A stretch of DNA of 64,000 nt from an uncultured Desulfobacter sp. (GTDB taxonomy: Bacteria > Desulfobacterota > Desulfobacteria > Desulfobacterales > Desulfobacteraceae), in NCBI RefSeq assembly GCF_963666675.1, contig NZ_OY762929.1, positions 806,001-870,000 of the forward strand. The letters are read 5' to 3'. Both the position numbers and the translations under genes were made by a program. The notes beneath the pieces are model-generated. The model made no database searches, was not told where the DNA came from, and saw nothing but the letters and a program-made list of their open reading frames with translations. Shown piece by piece: positions 7,756-17,431 of the stretch (its first letter is position 1; every line of letters starts with the position of its first letter).

Positions 7756-8787
7756 ATGGAGAGTATGCACTACATCGGAATGGATATCCACAAGAAAATA
7801 ATTGCATTTTGTATCAAAACCTTTAGCGGCAGAGTAATAAAACAAGGGAAATTACCGGCAACCCGCAAAGCTCTTAGCAATTGGCTGGAGAATCTGCCCC
7901 AGCCGTGGACTGCTGCGATGGAGGCAACGTTATTTACTGCTTGGATATACGATTTTCTAAAACCTTATGCTCAATCCATCAAGGTGGCACATCCTGAAAT
8001 GTTGAAAGCCATCACAGCGGCTAAGAAAAAGAATGATGTCTCAGACGCTGAAAAGATTGCCAATCTGCTCAGGGTGGATATGTTGCCGGAATGCTATATG
8101 ATGCCGCAAGAGCTTCGAGATCTTCGAAGAAGACTACGCTATCGAAACCATATCGTCCGGACGGCAACAAAAGAAAAAAATAAAATTTCAGGTTTATTGA
8201 TGGAGGTTGGCGCCCAGTATAATAAAAAGCGGCTACATGGGAAGAAATATTTTTTTGAACTTTTGGACACCGTAGAAGATGTCCCTGATTCAGTAATCAG
8301 TATGCTCAAATTAAGCCGTTCGAACCTCGAAATATTTACAGATATCCAAAAAAGGCTGGTACACTCTATCAAGGGGAACCCATTAATACGAGGCCGAGTA
8401 GAACGTCTATTATCAATTAGAGGTGTGGGGGAAGTTACTGCATTGACCTGGGTTCTTGAAATAGGAGAGCCTGAGCGGTTTCATTCAATCCGCCAGGCCA
8501 TCAGTTTCTGTGGACTTTGTGCCGCTCAAAAAGAATCAGCCGGCAAAGAGTACCGCGGTCCAATTTCTAAAAAGAGAAATAAACACCTTCAAACGATTTT
8601 AATTGAGGCAGCCAAACTGGCTCCGATTTGGAATCCGCAATTGTCGGAAATTCATCAAAAAGAACTGGCCCGAGGTAACAAAAACAGAGCGACCCTGGCT
8701 GTCGCCAGAAAATTGGTTGCCTACATGCTTGCCGTGGATAAAAGTGGGCAGGCATTCCAAGTCAAGGAGCCAGAAATGGCAGCATAA
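7756..8787 (+). CDS. IS110-family transposase (DEDD/serine recombinase)
   Basis: I start this at the ATG at 7756 because GGAGG (7746-7750) precedes it. The frame is open further upstream but without family similarity. The protein (343 residues) begins MESMHYIGMDIHKK with the first RuvC-like Asp, then AMEAT (Glu) and KKNDVSDAEKIA (Asp/Asp), the DEDD tetrad of IS110 proteins. The C-terminal Tnp_IS116/IS110/IS902 half has LLSIRGVGEVTALTWVLEIG and FCGLCAAQKESAGKEYRGPISKKRNK, holding the helix-hairpin-helix and the catalytic serine region. Family members use a bridge RNA from the noncoding end. A GCAGCAT/ATGCTGC hairpin (7682-7709) lies upstream and a folded region downstream. Ends of the element cannot be placed by eye. 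Confidence 0.92.
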   Translation: MESMHYIGMDIHKKIIAFCIKTFSGRVIKQGKLPATRKALSNWLENLPQPWTAAMEATLFTAWIYDFLKPYAQSIKVAHPEMLKAITAAKKKNDVSDAEKIANLLRVDMLPECYMMPQELRDLRRRLRYRNHIVRTATKEKNKISGLLMEVGAQYNKKRLHGKKYFFELLDTVEDVPDSVISMLKLSRSNLEIFTDIQKRLVHSIKGNPLIRGRVERLLSIRGVGEVTALTWVLEIGEPERFHSIRQAISFCGLCAAQKESAGKEYRGPISKKRNKHLQTILIEAAKLAPIWNPQLSEIHQKELARGNKNRATLAVARKLVAYMLAVDKSGQAFQVKEPEMAA

Positions 8788-8960
8788 TTGATCAGAAAAA
8801 AAACATTCGTATGTATGGTTCTTCCTGCCGTTTCATGCAGTCTGGGGACTGAGTGATTGGTTTAAAACCATGATACTCCAGTAAAGTGTTTCATGGCCGG
8901 CAGGTTACCCAAATTTAAACTTCTGCGATGGTCATCGGATCAGAAGGTGACTTGATGCTG
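8788..8960 (+). ncRNA. Candidate IS110 bridge-RNA region
   Basis: The noncoding stretch directly after the IS110-family gene contains several self-complementary segments: CTGC/GCAG around 8825-8840, TGGTTT/AAACCA at 8858-8870, and CCATGA/TCATGG at 8868-8896 with a 17-base loop. IS110 relatives express a structured bridge RNA from a noncoding end. Which end is used varies by subgroup, and I cannot prove it here. The rest of the gap up to 9130 shows no gene. Confidence 0.25.
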
Positions 8961-9130
8961 CAAATGGATGTCTGGTCAAAAGAACCTACTCTTTTTGACA
9001 CGAAATAGATTAAGATCCAATGCATGACGAGTGTATCCATTGGTTAAGGATAGCAGGGTTACCGCCAGGAATGAATGGGTTTGGGTTGGGCAGGGGAGTT
9101 TTATTTTTTACTTGACAATACTTATCATGG

Positions 9131-9316
9131 ATGTCCCCGGATTATTTGATTTGTCCCAAGTGCCAAGGCACGATGCGTATCATCAGTTTTATCGAGGAAC
9201 TCGACATAATCGAAAAAATTTTACGTCACCTTGGGCTTTGGGAATCCGCCAAAACCTGCTATTCCCAATTTTATTCCAGATTTGGTTTACGACTTTTCCG
9301 AGTTTCTGCCCTTTAG
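9131..9316 (+). pseudogene. IS91-family transposase, C-terminal fragment
   Basis: The start MSPDYLICPKCQGTMRIISF and the following IEKILRHLGLWE stretch are the hallmark C-terminal end of IS91-like Y2 transposases (CPxCxGxMRIIAFI...ILxHLGLW). Only about 43 codons are family-like and the catalytic domain is absent, so this is a remnant. No gene is recognised in the remaining bases to 9458. Confidence 0.6.
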
Positions 9317-9458
9317 GGTATTCCCAAATCCCGGTAGCCGATTAGAATTGATTTTTTCAACGCTTAAGGGGATTTCCGGTGAGGTATGCGTAAAATCAGC
9401 CTATAAAATACTGTTTACCCCTTTTTCAATGAATACAATCCGATTTTTCAATCCTCTC

Positions 9459-9839
9459 TCATACTTTTCTTGCCAAAAAGCGTCTTCTATCCTTTTTCTC
9501 CAGGGACTCTACCAAAGTATCAACAGTGGCATTAGGTCTATCGAGCCGCAGTTTGATAATCAGGGAGACTGTCTCATCATCAAAGGATCTTGATTTGCCC
9601 TGGTCAGACCGGTCTTTGGGATAGAGGGATTCTATCCTGCCGTTGTACTGTCTGATCCATCCCAGAATGGTGCTTCTGGCAAGACGGGTCCTGACCGAAT
9701 AGGGGATCGACCATTTGCGGGAACACTTCTGCTGCAGTAACTGTTCTTTTTCTCCGTAATCAAGGTCTGTACCGTTGACAAACCCACCAATGACCCCAAA
9801 ACGGAATACGGCAATCTCAATTTTCTGCTGTTCTGCCAT
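9459..9839 (-). pseudogene. Truncated helix-turn-helix transposase, N-terminal part
   Basis: A 126-residue product with a good GAGGAGG ribosome site before ATG 9839. It contains helix-turn-helix material (EQLLQQKCSRKWSIPYS, RSTILGWIRQY, FDDETVSLIIKLRLDRPNA) typical of the N-terminus of Mu/IS481-like integrase-type transposases. The DDE integrase core that should follow is missing, and the frame ends after VESLEKKDRRRFLARKV. I call it a truncated transposase. The subfamily is uncertain. Confidence 0.55.
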
Positions 9840-10150
9840 ACATCCTCCTCAAAATTAAAGTTTCAAGGCTTGTATGACGGTTGTTCCTTCCCGTAAATGA
9901 AACCCTTCGGTAGGGCGGGGAAAAATTGAAAGGACCTGGAAATTAAATTGACCGGGTCACCGGGATCTTGCCCATCCGGATCAGCTTAACAAAACCTGCT
10001 ATCATCCCTTTGCTCCATGTGTTGGACAGATAAGCCGATATGTTGCGCTTCAATGCGGTGAACGAGAAGTGCTGGCGGGTCCACGACAATCCTGGCAGGT
10101 ACCATAATTGTTCAGTGGAACCCTGAGTCCTAATCGAATAAAAATAAGTC
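9840..10150. other. Gap without recognised gene
   Basis: Minus-strand frame 9943-10152 is open (69 codons) but resembles no family known to me. I found no intact gene, RNA or repeat here. It is probably residual insertion-sequence DNA between the IS cluster and the efflux operon. Confidence 0.4.
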
Positions 10151-10176
10151 ATTCGAACGATTAATTCGAACGATTG
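10151..10176 (+). promoter_or_regulatory. Tandem TTCGAA operator candidate for the TetR regulator
   Basis: A 13-bp unit ATTCGAACGATT(A/G) occurs twice head-to-tail at 10151-10163 and 10164-10176, about 60 bases before the tetR start. Each copy contains the palindrome TTCGAA. TetR proteins normally bind such short palindromes upstream of their own gene, so this is a probable autoregulatory operator also controlling the efflux genes. Confidence 0.5.
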
Positions 10177-10236
10177 ATTTATTATTTCAATTGTGTTATC
10201 TTGAGCAAAATTCGTAATATTAAGCGGAGATAGGAC

Positions 10237-10926
10237 GTGACTCTTAAGACAATGAAAAAAAGATCAAGGCTCTATTCTACCCATGTCGGTGACGAAACAC
10301 GCCAGCGGTTAATTAATGCAGGTGTCGAAATTTTTGGAAGATGTGGGTACGAGGCTGCAACTACGCGGATGTTTGCCGAAGCGGCTGAAGTTAATCTTGC
10401 TGCTATCCCTTATCATTTTGGTAGCAAGGAGGGACTTTATCATGCTGTTATAGAAAGCGTTGGTGACCGTATTCTTGAGCTGCTCAAAGAGGAACGATTA
10501 AAAGCGGTTGAAACGGTTAGGAACGAAACAACGAATTCCGATGACGTGAAAAAAGCTCTTGATGGAATTATTAGGGGGTTTGCCCGCATATTAATTTCTT
10601 CAGAACTCGGCCGGCAAGCGGCCCCTATCATCATGAGGGAGCAAGCTCATCCTACGACAGCTTTTGACCGACTTTATGAAAATCATCTCCGCCCTATTCA
10701 TGAGGTAATTACAGTTTTGGTTGCCCGCCTAAGGAAAGAATCCCCTGACAGCGAGAATGCAGTAATTTGTGCTCATACGATTATAGGACAAATTGCGGCT
10801 TTTCGGATGATGCGTGAGACAGCAAGACGGCGGTTGGGATGGGATACCTTTGATGAGCAAAAAACGGAGAAAATATGTGATCTCATCATCAAGAATACTC
10901 ACAGCATTCTCATGACCGAACATTAA
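10237..10926 (+). CDS. TetR/AcrR-family repressor, CecR-like
   Basis: A 229-residue regulator with an N-terminal helix-turn-helix (TRQRLINAGVEIFGRCGYEAATTRMFAEAAEVNLAAIPYHFGSKEGLY, about residues 21-68) and an all-helical ligand-binding C-terminal half resembling the CecR/YbiH type (DUF1956; APIIMREQAHPT, AHTIIGQIAAFRMMRE). The GTG at 10237 is used as the start; ATG at 10252 is an alternative. It lies directly before an RND pump operon, so it probably represses it until a toxic amphiphile or antibiotic binds. Confidence 0.87.
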   Translation: MTLKTMKKRSRLYSTHVGDETRQRLINAGVEIFGRCGYEAATTRMFAEAAEVNLAAIPYHFGSKEGLYHAVIESVGDRILELLKEERLKAVETVRNETTNSDDVKKALDGIIRGFARILISSELGRQAAPIIMREQAHPTTAFDRLYENHLRPIHEVITVLVARLRKESPDSENAVICAHTIIGQIAAFRMMRETARRRLGWDTFDEQKTEKICDLIIKNTHSILMTEH

Positions 10927-11021
10927 GAGGGAATGGAAAGATCCCCCGTCGTCACCCAATGAAGCAGGAAAGAAATCAAGAGGGTAGATCGGTTTTTCAT
11001 CGAAAAGACAGGAAAAGCATA

Positions 11022-12383
11022 ATGAACGTATTAAAAAAATTAGCATTTGTAATCCCGGTTGCTCTGGCCGTTATGGTATTTGCTTATATGAAGTCGACTC
11101 AGGCACCTCCTGAAAGGGTTGAAAATAAAGAAAGAGTTCAGGCCGTCAGGATTCTTGAGCTTTCATTGACAGATGTGGTTCCCAAAGTGGAAACCTTCGG
11201 TTACGTCAGACCGGACCGTACATGGCAGGCCATTCCGGAAGTCAGCGGTAAGGTCGTATACATGCATGAGAATTTAAAAAAGGGGCATTTCATTAAACAG
11301 GGAGAGACTTTGTTTCAAATCGACACCACCACCTATGGTCTGGCCGAAACCCGGGGACAAGCCGATTTAATGAACATCAACGCAAAGCTCAAGGAACTGG
11401 ACCAGTCTGCCACCAATCTGAAACGGCTGCTGGAAATTGAAAAAAAATCCATGGTCAGTGCTAGTCAGGAATTGAAACGCAAAAGGGAATTATTTCGAAA
11501 CGGCTATGTTTCCCGGTCTGATCTTGAAAAGGAAGAACGATCATTTTTATCGCATCAGACCAGCGTGAATAATCTGCAGAACAGCCTTGATTTAATTCCT
11601 TCCCAGAAAAAATCCCTGCTGGCCCAGAAAAAATCAGGGGAATCCAGCGTGACTCAAAAAAGACTGGATGTGGCCAAAACCATGATCAAAGCGCCGTTTA
11701 ATTGTCGCCTGTCTGCGGTCAATATCGAATTGAACCAGTTTGCAGCCGCAGGAACTGTCCTGGCAGAGGCTGTCAGTGTGGATCGTGTTGAAATTTCTGT
11801 GCCCCTATCACCTCGGGATTTTTTTACTCTGCTGCCAAGGGACTATAACCGGACCATTGGGCAGACACCGGATCTGGAAATCATCCGAAAGGCCATTGGG
11901 GTTACGGCAAAAATTCAGCTTCCGATGGATGAAGGCCTGAATTTTGAGTGGGACGGGACCTTTTCCAGGACCAGCGAGTCCATGGATACAAAAACCGGCA
12001 CGTTAACCGCTTACGTGACCGTGGACAGACCTTATGAAAACGCCATCCCGGGTAAACGCCCGCCACTGGTCAACAATATGTACGTCAAGGTAATCCTCCA
12101 AGGGCAGGCTATGCACGATTATTTTAGCATCCCGCGAAGTGCCCTGCATAACGGCAGTGTTTTCCTTTGCGATAAAGAGAACCGGCTTGAGATCCGACCG
12201 GTAAATTCGGAGATGACATTGATGGACCAAGTGGTCGTCAAAGAAGGGCTGAATCCTGGAGAAAGGCTTGTTTTAACGGATCTGGTTCCTGCGATTCAGG
12301 GGATGAAGCTTAAACCTGTTGTCGACCGTCAAAAAGCTGAGCAATCAAACGTACAAGGGGCTGAAAAGGCAGATCAAAAATGA
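11022..12383 (+). CDS. RND efflux periplasmic adaptor (membrane fusion protein)
   Basis: I start at ATG 11022 (MNVLKKLAFVIPVAL), preceded by AGGAAA. An upstream in-frame ATG at 10959 would add a polar leader before the signal anchor. The 453-residue protein has an N-terminal hydrophobic anchor, a biotinyl-lipoyl half (ETFGYVRPDRTWQAIPEVSGKVVYMHENLKKG), a long coiled-coil hairpin (about residues 115-200), the second lipoyl half (KTMIKAPFNCRLSAVNIELNQ), and barrel/membrane-proximal domains. It bridges the inner-membrane pump to an outer-membrane channel. The stop overlaps the pump gene by 4 bp. Confidence 0.92.
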   Translation: MNVLKKLAFVIPVALAVMVFAYMKSTQAPPERVENKERVQAVRILELSLTDVVPKVETFGYVRPDRTWQAIPEVSGKVVYMHENLKKGHFIKQGETLFQIDTTTYGLAETRGQADLMNINAKLKELDQSATNLKRLLEIEKKSMVSASQELKRKRELFRNGYVSRSDLEKEERSFLSHQTSVNNLQNSLDLIPSQKKSLLAQKKSGESSVTQKRLDVAKTMIKAPFNCRLSAVNIELNQFAAAGTVLAEAVSVDRVEISVPLSPRDFFTLLPRDYNRTIGQTPDLEIIRKAIGVTAKIQLPMDEGLNFEWDGTFSRTSESMDTKTGTLTAYVTVDRPYENAIPGKRPPLVNNMYVKVILQGQAMHDYFSIPRSALHNGSVFLCDKENRLEIRPVNSEMTLMDQVVVKEGLNPGERLVLTDLVPAIQGMKLKPVVDRQKAEQSNVQGAEKADQK

Positions 12384-15300
12384 AAAAGGTCATCGACTAT
12401 ATGGCAGCCCATCCCACGGCAGCAAACCTTTTGATGTTGCTGTTTTTGGCGCTTGGAGGCATCTCGATTTCCGATTTGAAAAGAGAAACCTTCCCAGATT
12501 TTTCAATTGATGCCGTCCAGATTACAGTGGCTTACCCCGGCGCTACTGCCGAGGAAGTGGAATCTTCAGTCTGTAAAAGGATTGAGGATGCCGTAGAAGG
12601 GGTCAATAATATCTTAGAAGTAAAAAGTATCGCCATGGAAAACCATGCATCGGTTACCGTGGAAATGACCGAAGGTTCGGATATGATATCTTTTTTCAAC
12701 GATATTAAAACCGAGGTTGAGGCCATCAATGATTTTCCGGAAAAAGTTGAGGATGTCATTGTAAAAAGGATAAATCAAACCGATCAGGTCGTCTCCGTCG
12801 CCATAACCGGGCCCATGGCACCGGTGCATTTAAAAGCCTATTGTGAAAAATTAAAGGATCGACTCAAACAAAAGGAAAAAATATCCCAGATTGAGATCCA
12901 GGGATTTTCCGATCACGAATTTTTAATCGAAATACCGTTCTACACCCTGATGCGGTATGGGCTGTCAATCTCGGATATCAAAAATGCCGTGGCGTCCCAG
13001 GATCTGGACATGCCGGCTGGCAGCATTGAATCGACAGATTCGGATATTTTAATCCGATTTTCCGAAGAGCGCAAGAATATCAGGGAACTGGAAGATCTGA
13101 TTGTCATTTCCTCAAAACAGGGAAAGGAAATTAGACTGGGGGATATTGCAACAGTGCAGGATCGGTTCATGCTGGATGAACAAAAGATACTGTTTGACGG
13201 CAAACGGGCCGGAATTCTGCAGATCAATAAAACAAAATCTGAAGATGCCTTGAGAATTATGGACACGGTAACCCAATTCCTGGCAGAAGAAAAATTAAAA
13301 GCCCCGCCCGGAGTGAGTTTTGACGTCACCCAGAATATATCCAAAATTGTCCGGGACCGTCTGCACATGCTGGTGATAAACGGGGTGGAAGGATTACTAC
13401 TGGTCTTTCTGGCCATGATGATCTTTTTTCCCTTCAAATTTTCCTTCTGGGTGTCCATGGGACTGCCGATCTCTTTTTCATTGACCTTCTTTTTTATGAA
13501 ACTATTGGGCCTTTCTATCAATATGCTGTCCATGGTCGGGCTGTTAATCGGCCTGGGACTTTTGATGGACGATGCCATTGTGATTGCCGAGAACATTGCA
13601 GCCCATGTTGAAAAAGGCAGATCCGCGTTTCAAGCAACGGTTGATGGAATCTCCGAAGTGGCGGCCGGTGTATTTTCCTCTTTTTTAACAACCCTTTTCA
13701 TATTCGGCGCACTGGCGCTGGGTATGGCTGGTGATATCGGTAAAGTATTATATGTCATCCCCGTAATTTTAATTTTGACTTTGTCTGTCAGTCTTGTGGA
13801 AGCCTTCTTTATCCTTCCCAATCACCTGAGCCATTCTCTCTCTGGAGGAGGGGACGCTTCGTTGAAGAATCGTTTCAGAACAAAAGTCGATGAGGGGCTA
13901 ATCTGGATCAAAGATAATCTGTTAGGCCGTATTGTGGATTTTGCTGTCAACTATAGATATCTGTTCATGGGATTTGTGGTTTTCCTGTTTATTGTATCAA
14001 TCTCCATGATTGTGGGGGGGCGGTTAAAAGTACAGGCATTTCCGGATATCGAGGGGGATGTTCTCCAGGCCAGGCTTTTGTTTCCCCAGGGGACACCGCT
14101 TGAGAGAACACAAAAATACGTGCGCCAAGTGCTGGATGCAACTTTGAAAATGAACGCCGAATTTAAACCGGTACAGCCCGGGGGACAGGATTTGGTTCAG
14201 CATTTTTCCGTGCTTTACAGCACCAATGCGGATACCGGCGAAACAGGACCGCATGTCGCAACGGTTTCTTTAGATCTACTCAATGCAGAAACCCGCAATA
14301 CAAGGATAGATGAAATTATCAGCAAATGGCGTGAGCTGTCCGGGGACATTCCGGACGCCATTGCAGTGGCATATAAAGAGCCGGTTATCGGTCCGGGTGG
14401 ACTGGCCATTGAAATCCGGCTCAAGGGAGAGGACCTGGATGAATTGAAACATGCCTCCACCCGCTTGCTTAACTGGCTTCACGGGTATGACGGTGTCTCA
14501 GATCTTTACGATGATTTACGGCCAGGAAAACCCGAAATGAATGTTACGCTTAAAAATGGGGCAAAATTAAAAGGATTTGATGCCAGAACCATCGCTAGGC
14601 AACTTCGATCCGCCTTCTACGGGGATACGGCCAGTGAAATCATGGTGAGGGACGAATCCTATGAAGTGAATTTAAAAATGACCCGGAAGGACAGGAGCAG
14701 CATTTCAGATCTTGAAGGGTTTTTCCTGATCAACTCCCAGGGAGAGCGAGTGCCACTTCAGGCGGTGGCACAGATTGAACAAACCCGGGGATATGCCGGA
14801 ATTACTCGGATCAATGAACAAAGAACCGTAACGGTGACAGGAGATGTGGATACCCGGGTTGCCAATGCCGCAGATATCATTTCCGACACCAGGAACAGGT
14901 TCCTGCCTGAGTTGAAAAAACAATTCCCCAGCGTGACCGTCGATCTTGAAGGGCAGGCCAAGGAAATGAAAGCCTCCATGGGTGGAATGATAAAGGCCCT
15001 TCTGATCGGAATTTTTGGAGTGTTCTGCCTTTTAAGTTTTCAATTCAGGTCATACATTGAGCCCTTGATCGTCATGATAACCATTCCCTTTGCATTTATC
15101 GGAGTGATATGGGGGCATATCATCATGGGGCTTGATCTGAGCATGCCCAGTATTTTGGGATTTGTGTCCCTCGCCGGTATTGTGGTCAACGATTCCATTC
15201 TTCTGGTCAGCTTTGTTAAATCCCACGCAAGTCTTGGAGAAGATGTATCCCAGGCCGGCAAACTGGCGTCACGAGACCGCTTTCGTGCGGTCATGCTCAC

Positions 15301-15484
15301 ATCGGTCACAACCATTGCGGGGCTGATACCGCTGTTGAGCGAAAAATCTCTGCAGGCACAGGTTCTAATACCTTTGGCCTGCTCCATCGTGTTCGGGCTT
15401 TTAATGTCCACGATTCTTGTGCTGATCGTTGTGCCCTGCCTTTATACGATTTTTTCTGACCTAAACCTGACCTCCAAAAGCTGA
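12380..15484 (+). CDS. RND-family multidrug efflux pump, AcrB-like
   Basis: A 1034-residue inner-membrane antiporter with the usual twofold repeat. TM1 is near residues 12-30, the first large periplasmic loop (porter domain, FPDFSIDAVQITVAYPGATAEEVES) follows, then TM2-6 with the proton-relay aspartate pair in GLGLLMDDAIVIAENI (about 390-405), TM7 near 530, the second loop, and TM8-12 with FVSLAGIVVNDSILLVSFV. Length is standard for the HAE family. It overlaps the adaptor gene by ATGA. No TolC-type outer-membrane gene follows, so the trimeric channel must be encoded elsewhere. Substrates cannot be predicted. Confidence 0.95.
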   Translation: MKKVIDYMAAHPTAANLLMLLFLALGGISISDLKRETFPDFSIDAVQITVAYPGATAEEVESSVCKRIEDAVEGVNNILEVKSIAMENHASVTVEMTEGSDMISFFNDIKTEVEAINDFPEKVEDVIVKRINQTDQVVSVAITGPMAPVHLKAYCEKLKDRLKQKEKISQIEIQGFSDHEFLIEIPFYTLMRYGLSISDIKNAVASQDLDMPAGSIESTDSDILIRFSEERKNIRELEDLIVISSKQGKEIRLGDIATVQDRFMLDEQKILFDGKRAGILQINKTKSEDALRIMDTVTQFLAEEKLKAPPGVSFDVTQNISKIVRDRLHMLVINGVEGLLLVFLAMMIFFPFKFSFWVSMGLPISFSLTFFFMKLLGLSINMLSMVGLLIGLGLLMDDAIVIAENIAAHVEKGRSAFQATVDGISEVAAGVFSSFLTTLFIFGALALGMAGDIGKVLYVIPVILILTLSVSLVEAFFILPNHLSHSLSGGGDASLKNRFRTKVDEGLIWIKDNLLGRIVDFAVNYRYLFMGFVVFLFIVSISMIVGGRLKVQAFPDIEGDVLQARLLFPQGTPLERTQKYVRQVLDATLKMNAEFKPVQPGGQDLVQHFSVLYSTNADTGETGPHVATVSLDLLNAETRNTRIDEIISKWRELSGDIPDAIAVAYKEPVIGPGGLAIEIRLKGEDLDELKHASTRLLNWLHGYDGVSDLYDDLRPGKPEMNVTLKNGAKLKGFDARTIARQLRSAFYGDTASEIMVRDESYEVNLKMTRKDRSSISDLEGFFLINSQGERVPLQAVAQIEQTRGYAGITRINEQRTVTVTGDVDTRVANAADIISDTRNRFLPELKKQFPSVTVDLEGQAKEMKASMGGMIKALLIGIFGVFCLLSFQFRSYIEPLIVMITIPFAFIGVIWGHIIMGLDLSMPSILGFVSLAGIVVNDSILLVSFVKSHASLGEDVSQAGKLASRDRFRAVMLTSVTTIAGLIPLLSEKSLQAQVLIPLACSIVFGLLMSTILVLIVVPCLYTIFSDLNLTSKS

Positions 15485-15526
15485 TCCAGTTGACGGAAAA
15501 AATAGCGCTGCTGATAAGCTAAACCC

Positions 15527-16174
15527 TCAACTTTTTCCGGCCTTCTGCCGGTAGAACCGTTTTGCCTTTGCCCGATTGCCGCAATCTTCCATTGTACACC
15601 AGCGCCTTCTTTTGGCCTGGCTGCGGTCAAGAAACAGCCAGTCACACCCTTCACAGGTCTTCATCGTGCTTAACATCTTTTCAGACGTCATCAATGCAAA
15701 TGCCGACTTTATGATTTCTGACTGAATCAATTCAGCCGTCTGAATACCCGACCGCCATTCCAATTTCAGCCGCCTTTGCGTCCCATCATCCCATTGAACC
15801 AGTTCCTGCCGTTGGAAAGTGCGGGACAGATCTTCATTAAATGCCTTTAAATCCCGGGAGGGGCATTTCCCATTAGAATGAATTTTACGCAACAGACGAT
15901 AAAGTCTTTCCCGTAGATTCTTAATATCTTCCAGTTGTTGGCCGGCTTCCAAAGGATGGGCTTTTGCCCAATTGTTCATGCCGGTTTCCTCAGGGGCACC
16001 AACCAGGCCTATAGCTCTTGCCCACATTGAAAGGTTCGTAAACCGGGAAAGCCAGTCATGGGGTTTGGGGAATCCCCTGTAACTCACCGTATTGACAAAA
16101 TCCAGGACCAGGTGTCCTCCCACCGGTTTGTACGTGCCTTTATAAGATTCAGGGTGAAGCAATATTGGTTTCAT
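15527..16174 (-). CDS. CGNR zinc-finger (ABATE-domain) regulator
   Basis: A 215-residue protein with the N-terminal ABATE/DUF1470-type region (GGHLVLDFVNTVSYRG) and a C-terminal CGNR zinc finger (about residues 170-205): CEGCDWLFLDRSQAKRRRWC then MEDCGNRAKAKRFY, with four cysteines and the namesake CGNR. Such proteins are probable stress-linked transcription regulators. It is transcribed divergently from the EamA exporter across a 108-base gap, so it may control that gene and itself. Confidence 0.9.
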   Translation of the reverse strand: MKPILLHPESYKGTYKPVGGHLVLDFVNTVSYRGFPKPHDWLSRFTNLSMWARAIGLVGAPEETGMNNWAKAHPLEAGQQLEDIKNLRERLYRLLRKIHSNGKCPSRDLKAFNEDLSRTFQRQELVQWDDGTQRRLKLEWRSGIQTAELIQSEIIKSAFALMTSEKMLSTMKTCEGCDWLFLDRSQAKRRRWCTMEDCGNRAKAKRFYRQKAGKS

Positions 16175-16282
16175 GTCATAACAATAACCCTTTCAACCAG
16201 TCTTGACAAGTTATATTTCCAATGCTATTTTATAACCATATGAAAATATTTGAAGAGGTTAATATGTAGTGGGAGGAGTAAA

Positions 16283-17140
16283 ATGAGAAACCATGTTTTA
16301 ATGTTCAGCACGGCTATGGTACTGGCAGGTTCCATCGGCCTGTTCGTTACGGAAGCCGGGATATCAAGCTATAATGCAGTCTTTATTCGATGTCTGGTGG
16401 CGGCGATCTTAATGGGGGGATTTGTCGGTATAAAAGGCCAGGCCAAATCCATCACGGCAAGACCGGAGGAGATAAAATGGATCGTGATCTGTGGATTTGC
16501 ACTGGTGGGAAACTGGTATTTTTTATTCGAATCCTTCCGTCTCTCTTCTATCACCATTGGAATTGCAAGTTATTATACCGCCCCATTTTTTCTTTTAATT
16601 TTCAGCCGGTTGATTTTGAAAGAAAACATCCCGGTTTCGTCCGTTCTCTGGACCGTAATAGGGTTCACCGGCCTATTGACTTTGGTTGGTGTTCCTGATC
16701 CGGATACCGGGCCCCAAGGGAACATCCTACCAGGGATCATGTCAGGTATCACTGCCGCGGCTTTGTACGCATCGGTAATTCTGCTTGGGAAACAGGTAAC
16801 CAGGACCCGTCCCACCGTTGTAACAGCCATACAAATGATCCTTGGCGCTGTCGCAATTTTTCCGTTTACCACATTTACACCGGATATCATTGCAGAGATC
16901 AACTGGCCGTTTGCCCTCTCCCTTGGTGTCTTTCACACGGCCCTGTTGTATACACTGTTTTATGCCAGCGTGCGAAAAATTTCGGCGGGATTGATTGCGC
17001 CACTGGCGTTCATCGAGCCGTTGACTGCCATCTTATTGGATTTTAGTTTTTACGGCACCCGGTTGTCAAACTACCAGATATTCGGGATTTGTATCATCCT
17101 GCTCTCGTCCTACCGAACCATGCGCGGCGCAGAGCGATAG
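16283..17140 (+). CDS. EamA/DMT-family metabolite exporter
   Basis: I place the start at ATG 16283, behind GGGAGGAGT (16271-16279); a TTG-started longer frame lacks a ribosome site. The about 285-residue protein consists of two EamA repeats with ten predicted hydrophobic helices, including AVFIRCLVAAILMGGFVG, FRLSSITIGIASYYTAPFFLL and GLIAPLAFIEPLTAILLDF. DMT exporters expel amino acids, drugs or metabolites. Divergent pairing with a CGNR regulator suggests stress-controlled export. The substrate is unknown. Confidence 0.88.
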   Translation: MRNHVLMFSTAMVLAGSIGLFVTEAGISSYNAVFIRCLVAAILMGGFVGIKGQAKSITARPEEIKWIVICGFALVGNWYFLFESFRLSSITIGIASYYTAPFFLLIFSRLILKENIPVSSVLWTVIGFTGLLTLVGVPDPDTGPQGNILPGIMSGITAAALYASVILLGKQVTRTRPTVVTAIQMILGAVAIFPFTTFTPDIIAEINWPFALSLGVFHTALLYTLFYASVRKISAGLIAPLAFIEPLTAILLDFSFYGTRLSNYQIFGICIILLSSYRTMRGAER

Positions 17141-17348
17141 AATACTAACGCAATAGAGTAGTGAAAACGTTATAGGCCGGGAGGCTGAGCAAAAGGAGGC
17201 TCGCTGCTGCCCGGTTCACTTGGAAAATCTAAAGAATCCCCAGATGAAGAGCTACAAGTTCTTGCAGGAATGTGGAGACAAAAGCTGGAAAAAGCAGGGT
17301 ATTCTATAATTCGCCTTTAGAAACAGTGTCAATACCCCCCCCCTGACA

Positions 17349-17420
17349 CGGTGGATCCAGTACTATAACCAGGAACGCTTTCATCGGTCACTCGACAACT
17401 GGACACCGGATGAAATTTAG
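17349..17420 (+). pseudogene. IS3-family transposase C-terminal remnant
   Basis: Twenty-three codons plus stop read RWIQYYNQERFHRSLDNWTP then DEI, the exact style of the integrase end of IS3-family OrfB proteins (YNxxRxHxSLxxxTPxE). Nothing upstream in frame belongs to the rest of OrfB. It marks a decayed insertion at the left border of the accessory island. The preceding bases 17141-17348 contain an inverted-repeat-rich stretch around 17177-17215 but no gene. Confidence 0.75.
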
Positions 17421-17431
17421 GCCTGTATGTA

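Noticed and set aside
12940..13596. 218-codon minus-strand ORF in the RND gene
   Set aside because: Shadow of a strongly conserved RND transporter gene.
17329..17344. Run of C residues as a phase-variation tract
   Set aside because: It is not inside or directly before an intact gene and lies in IS remnant DNA.
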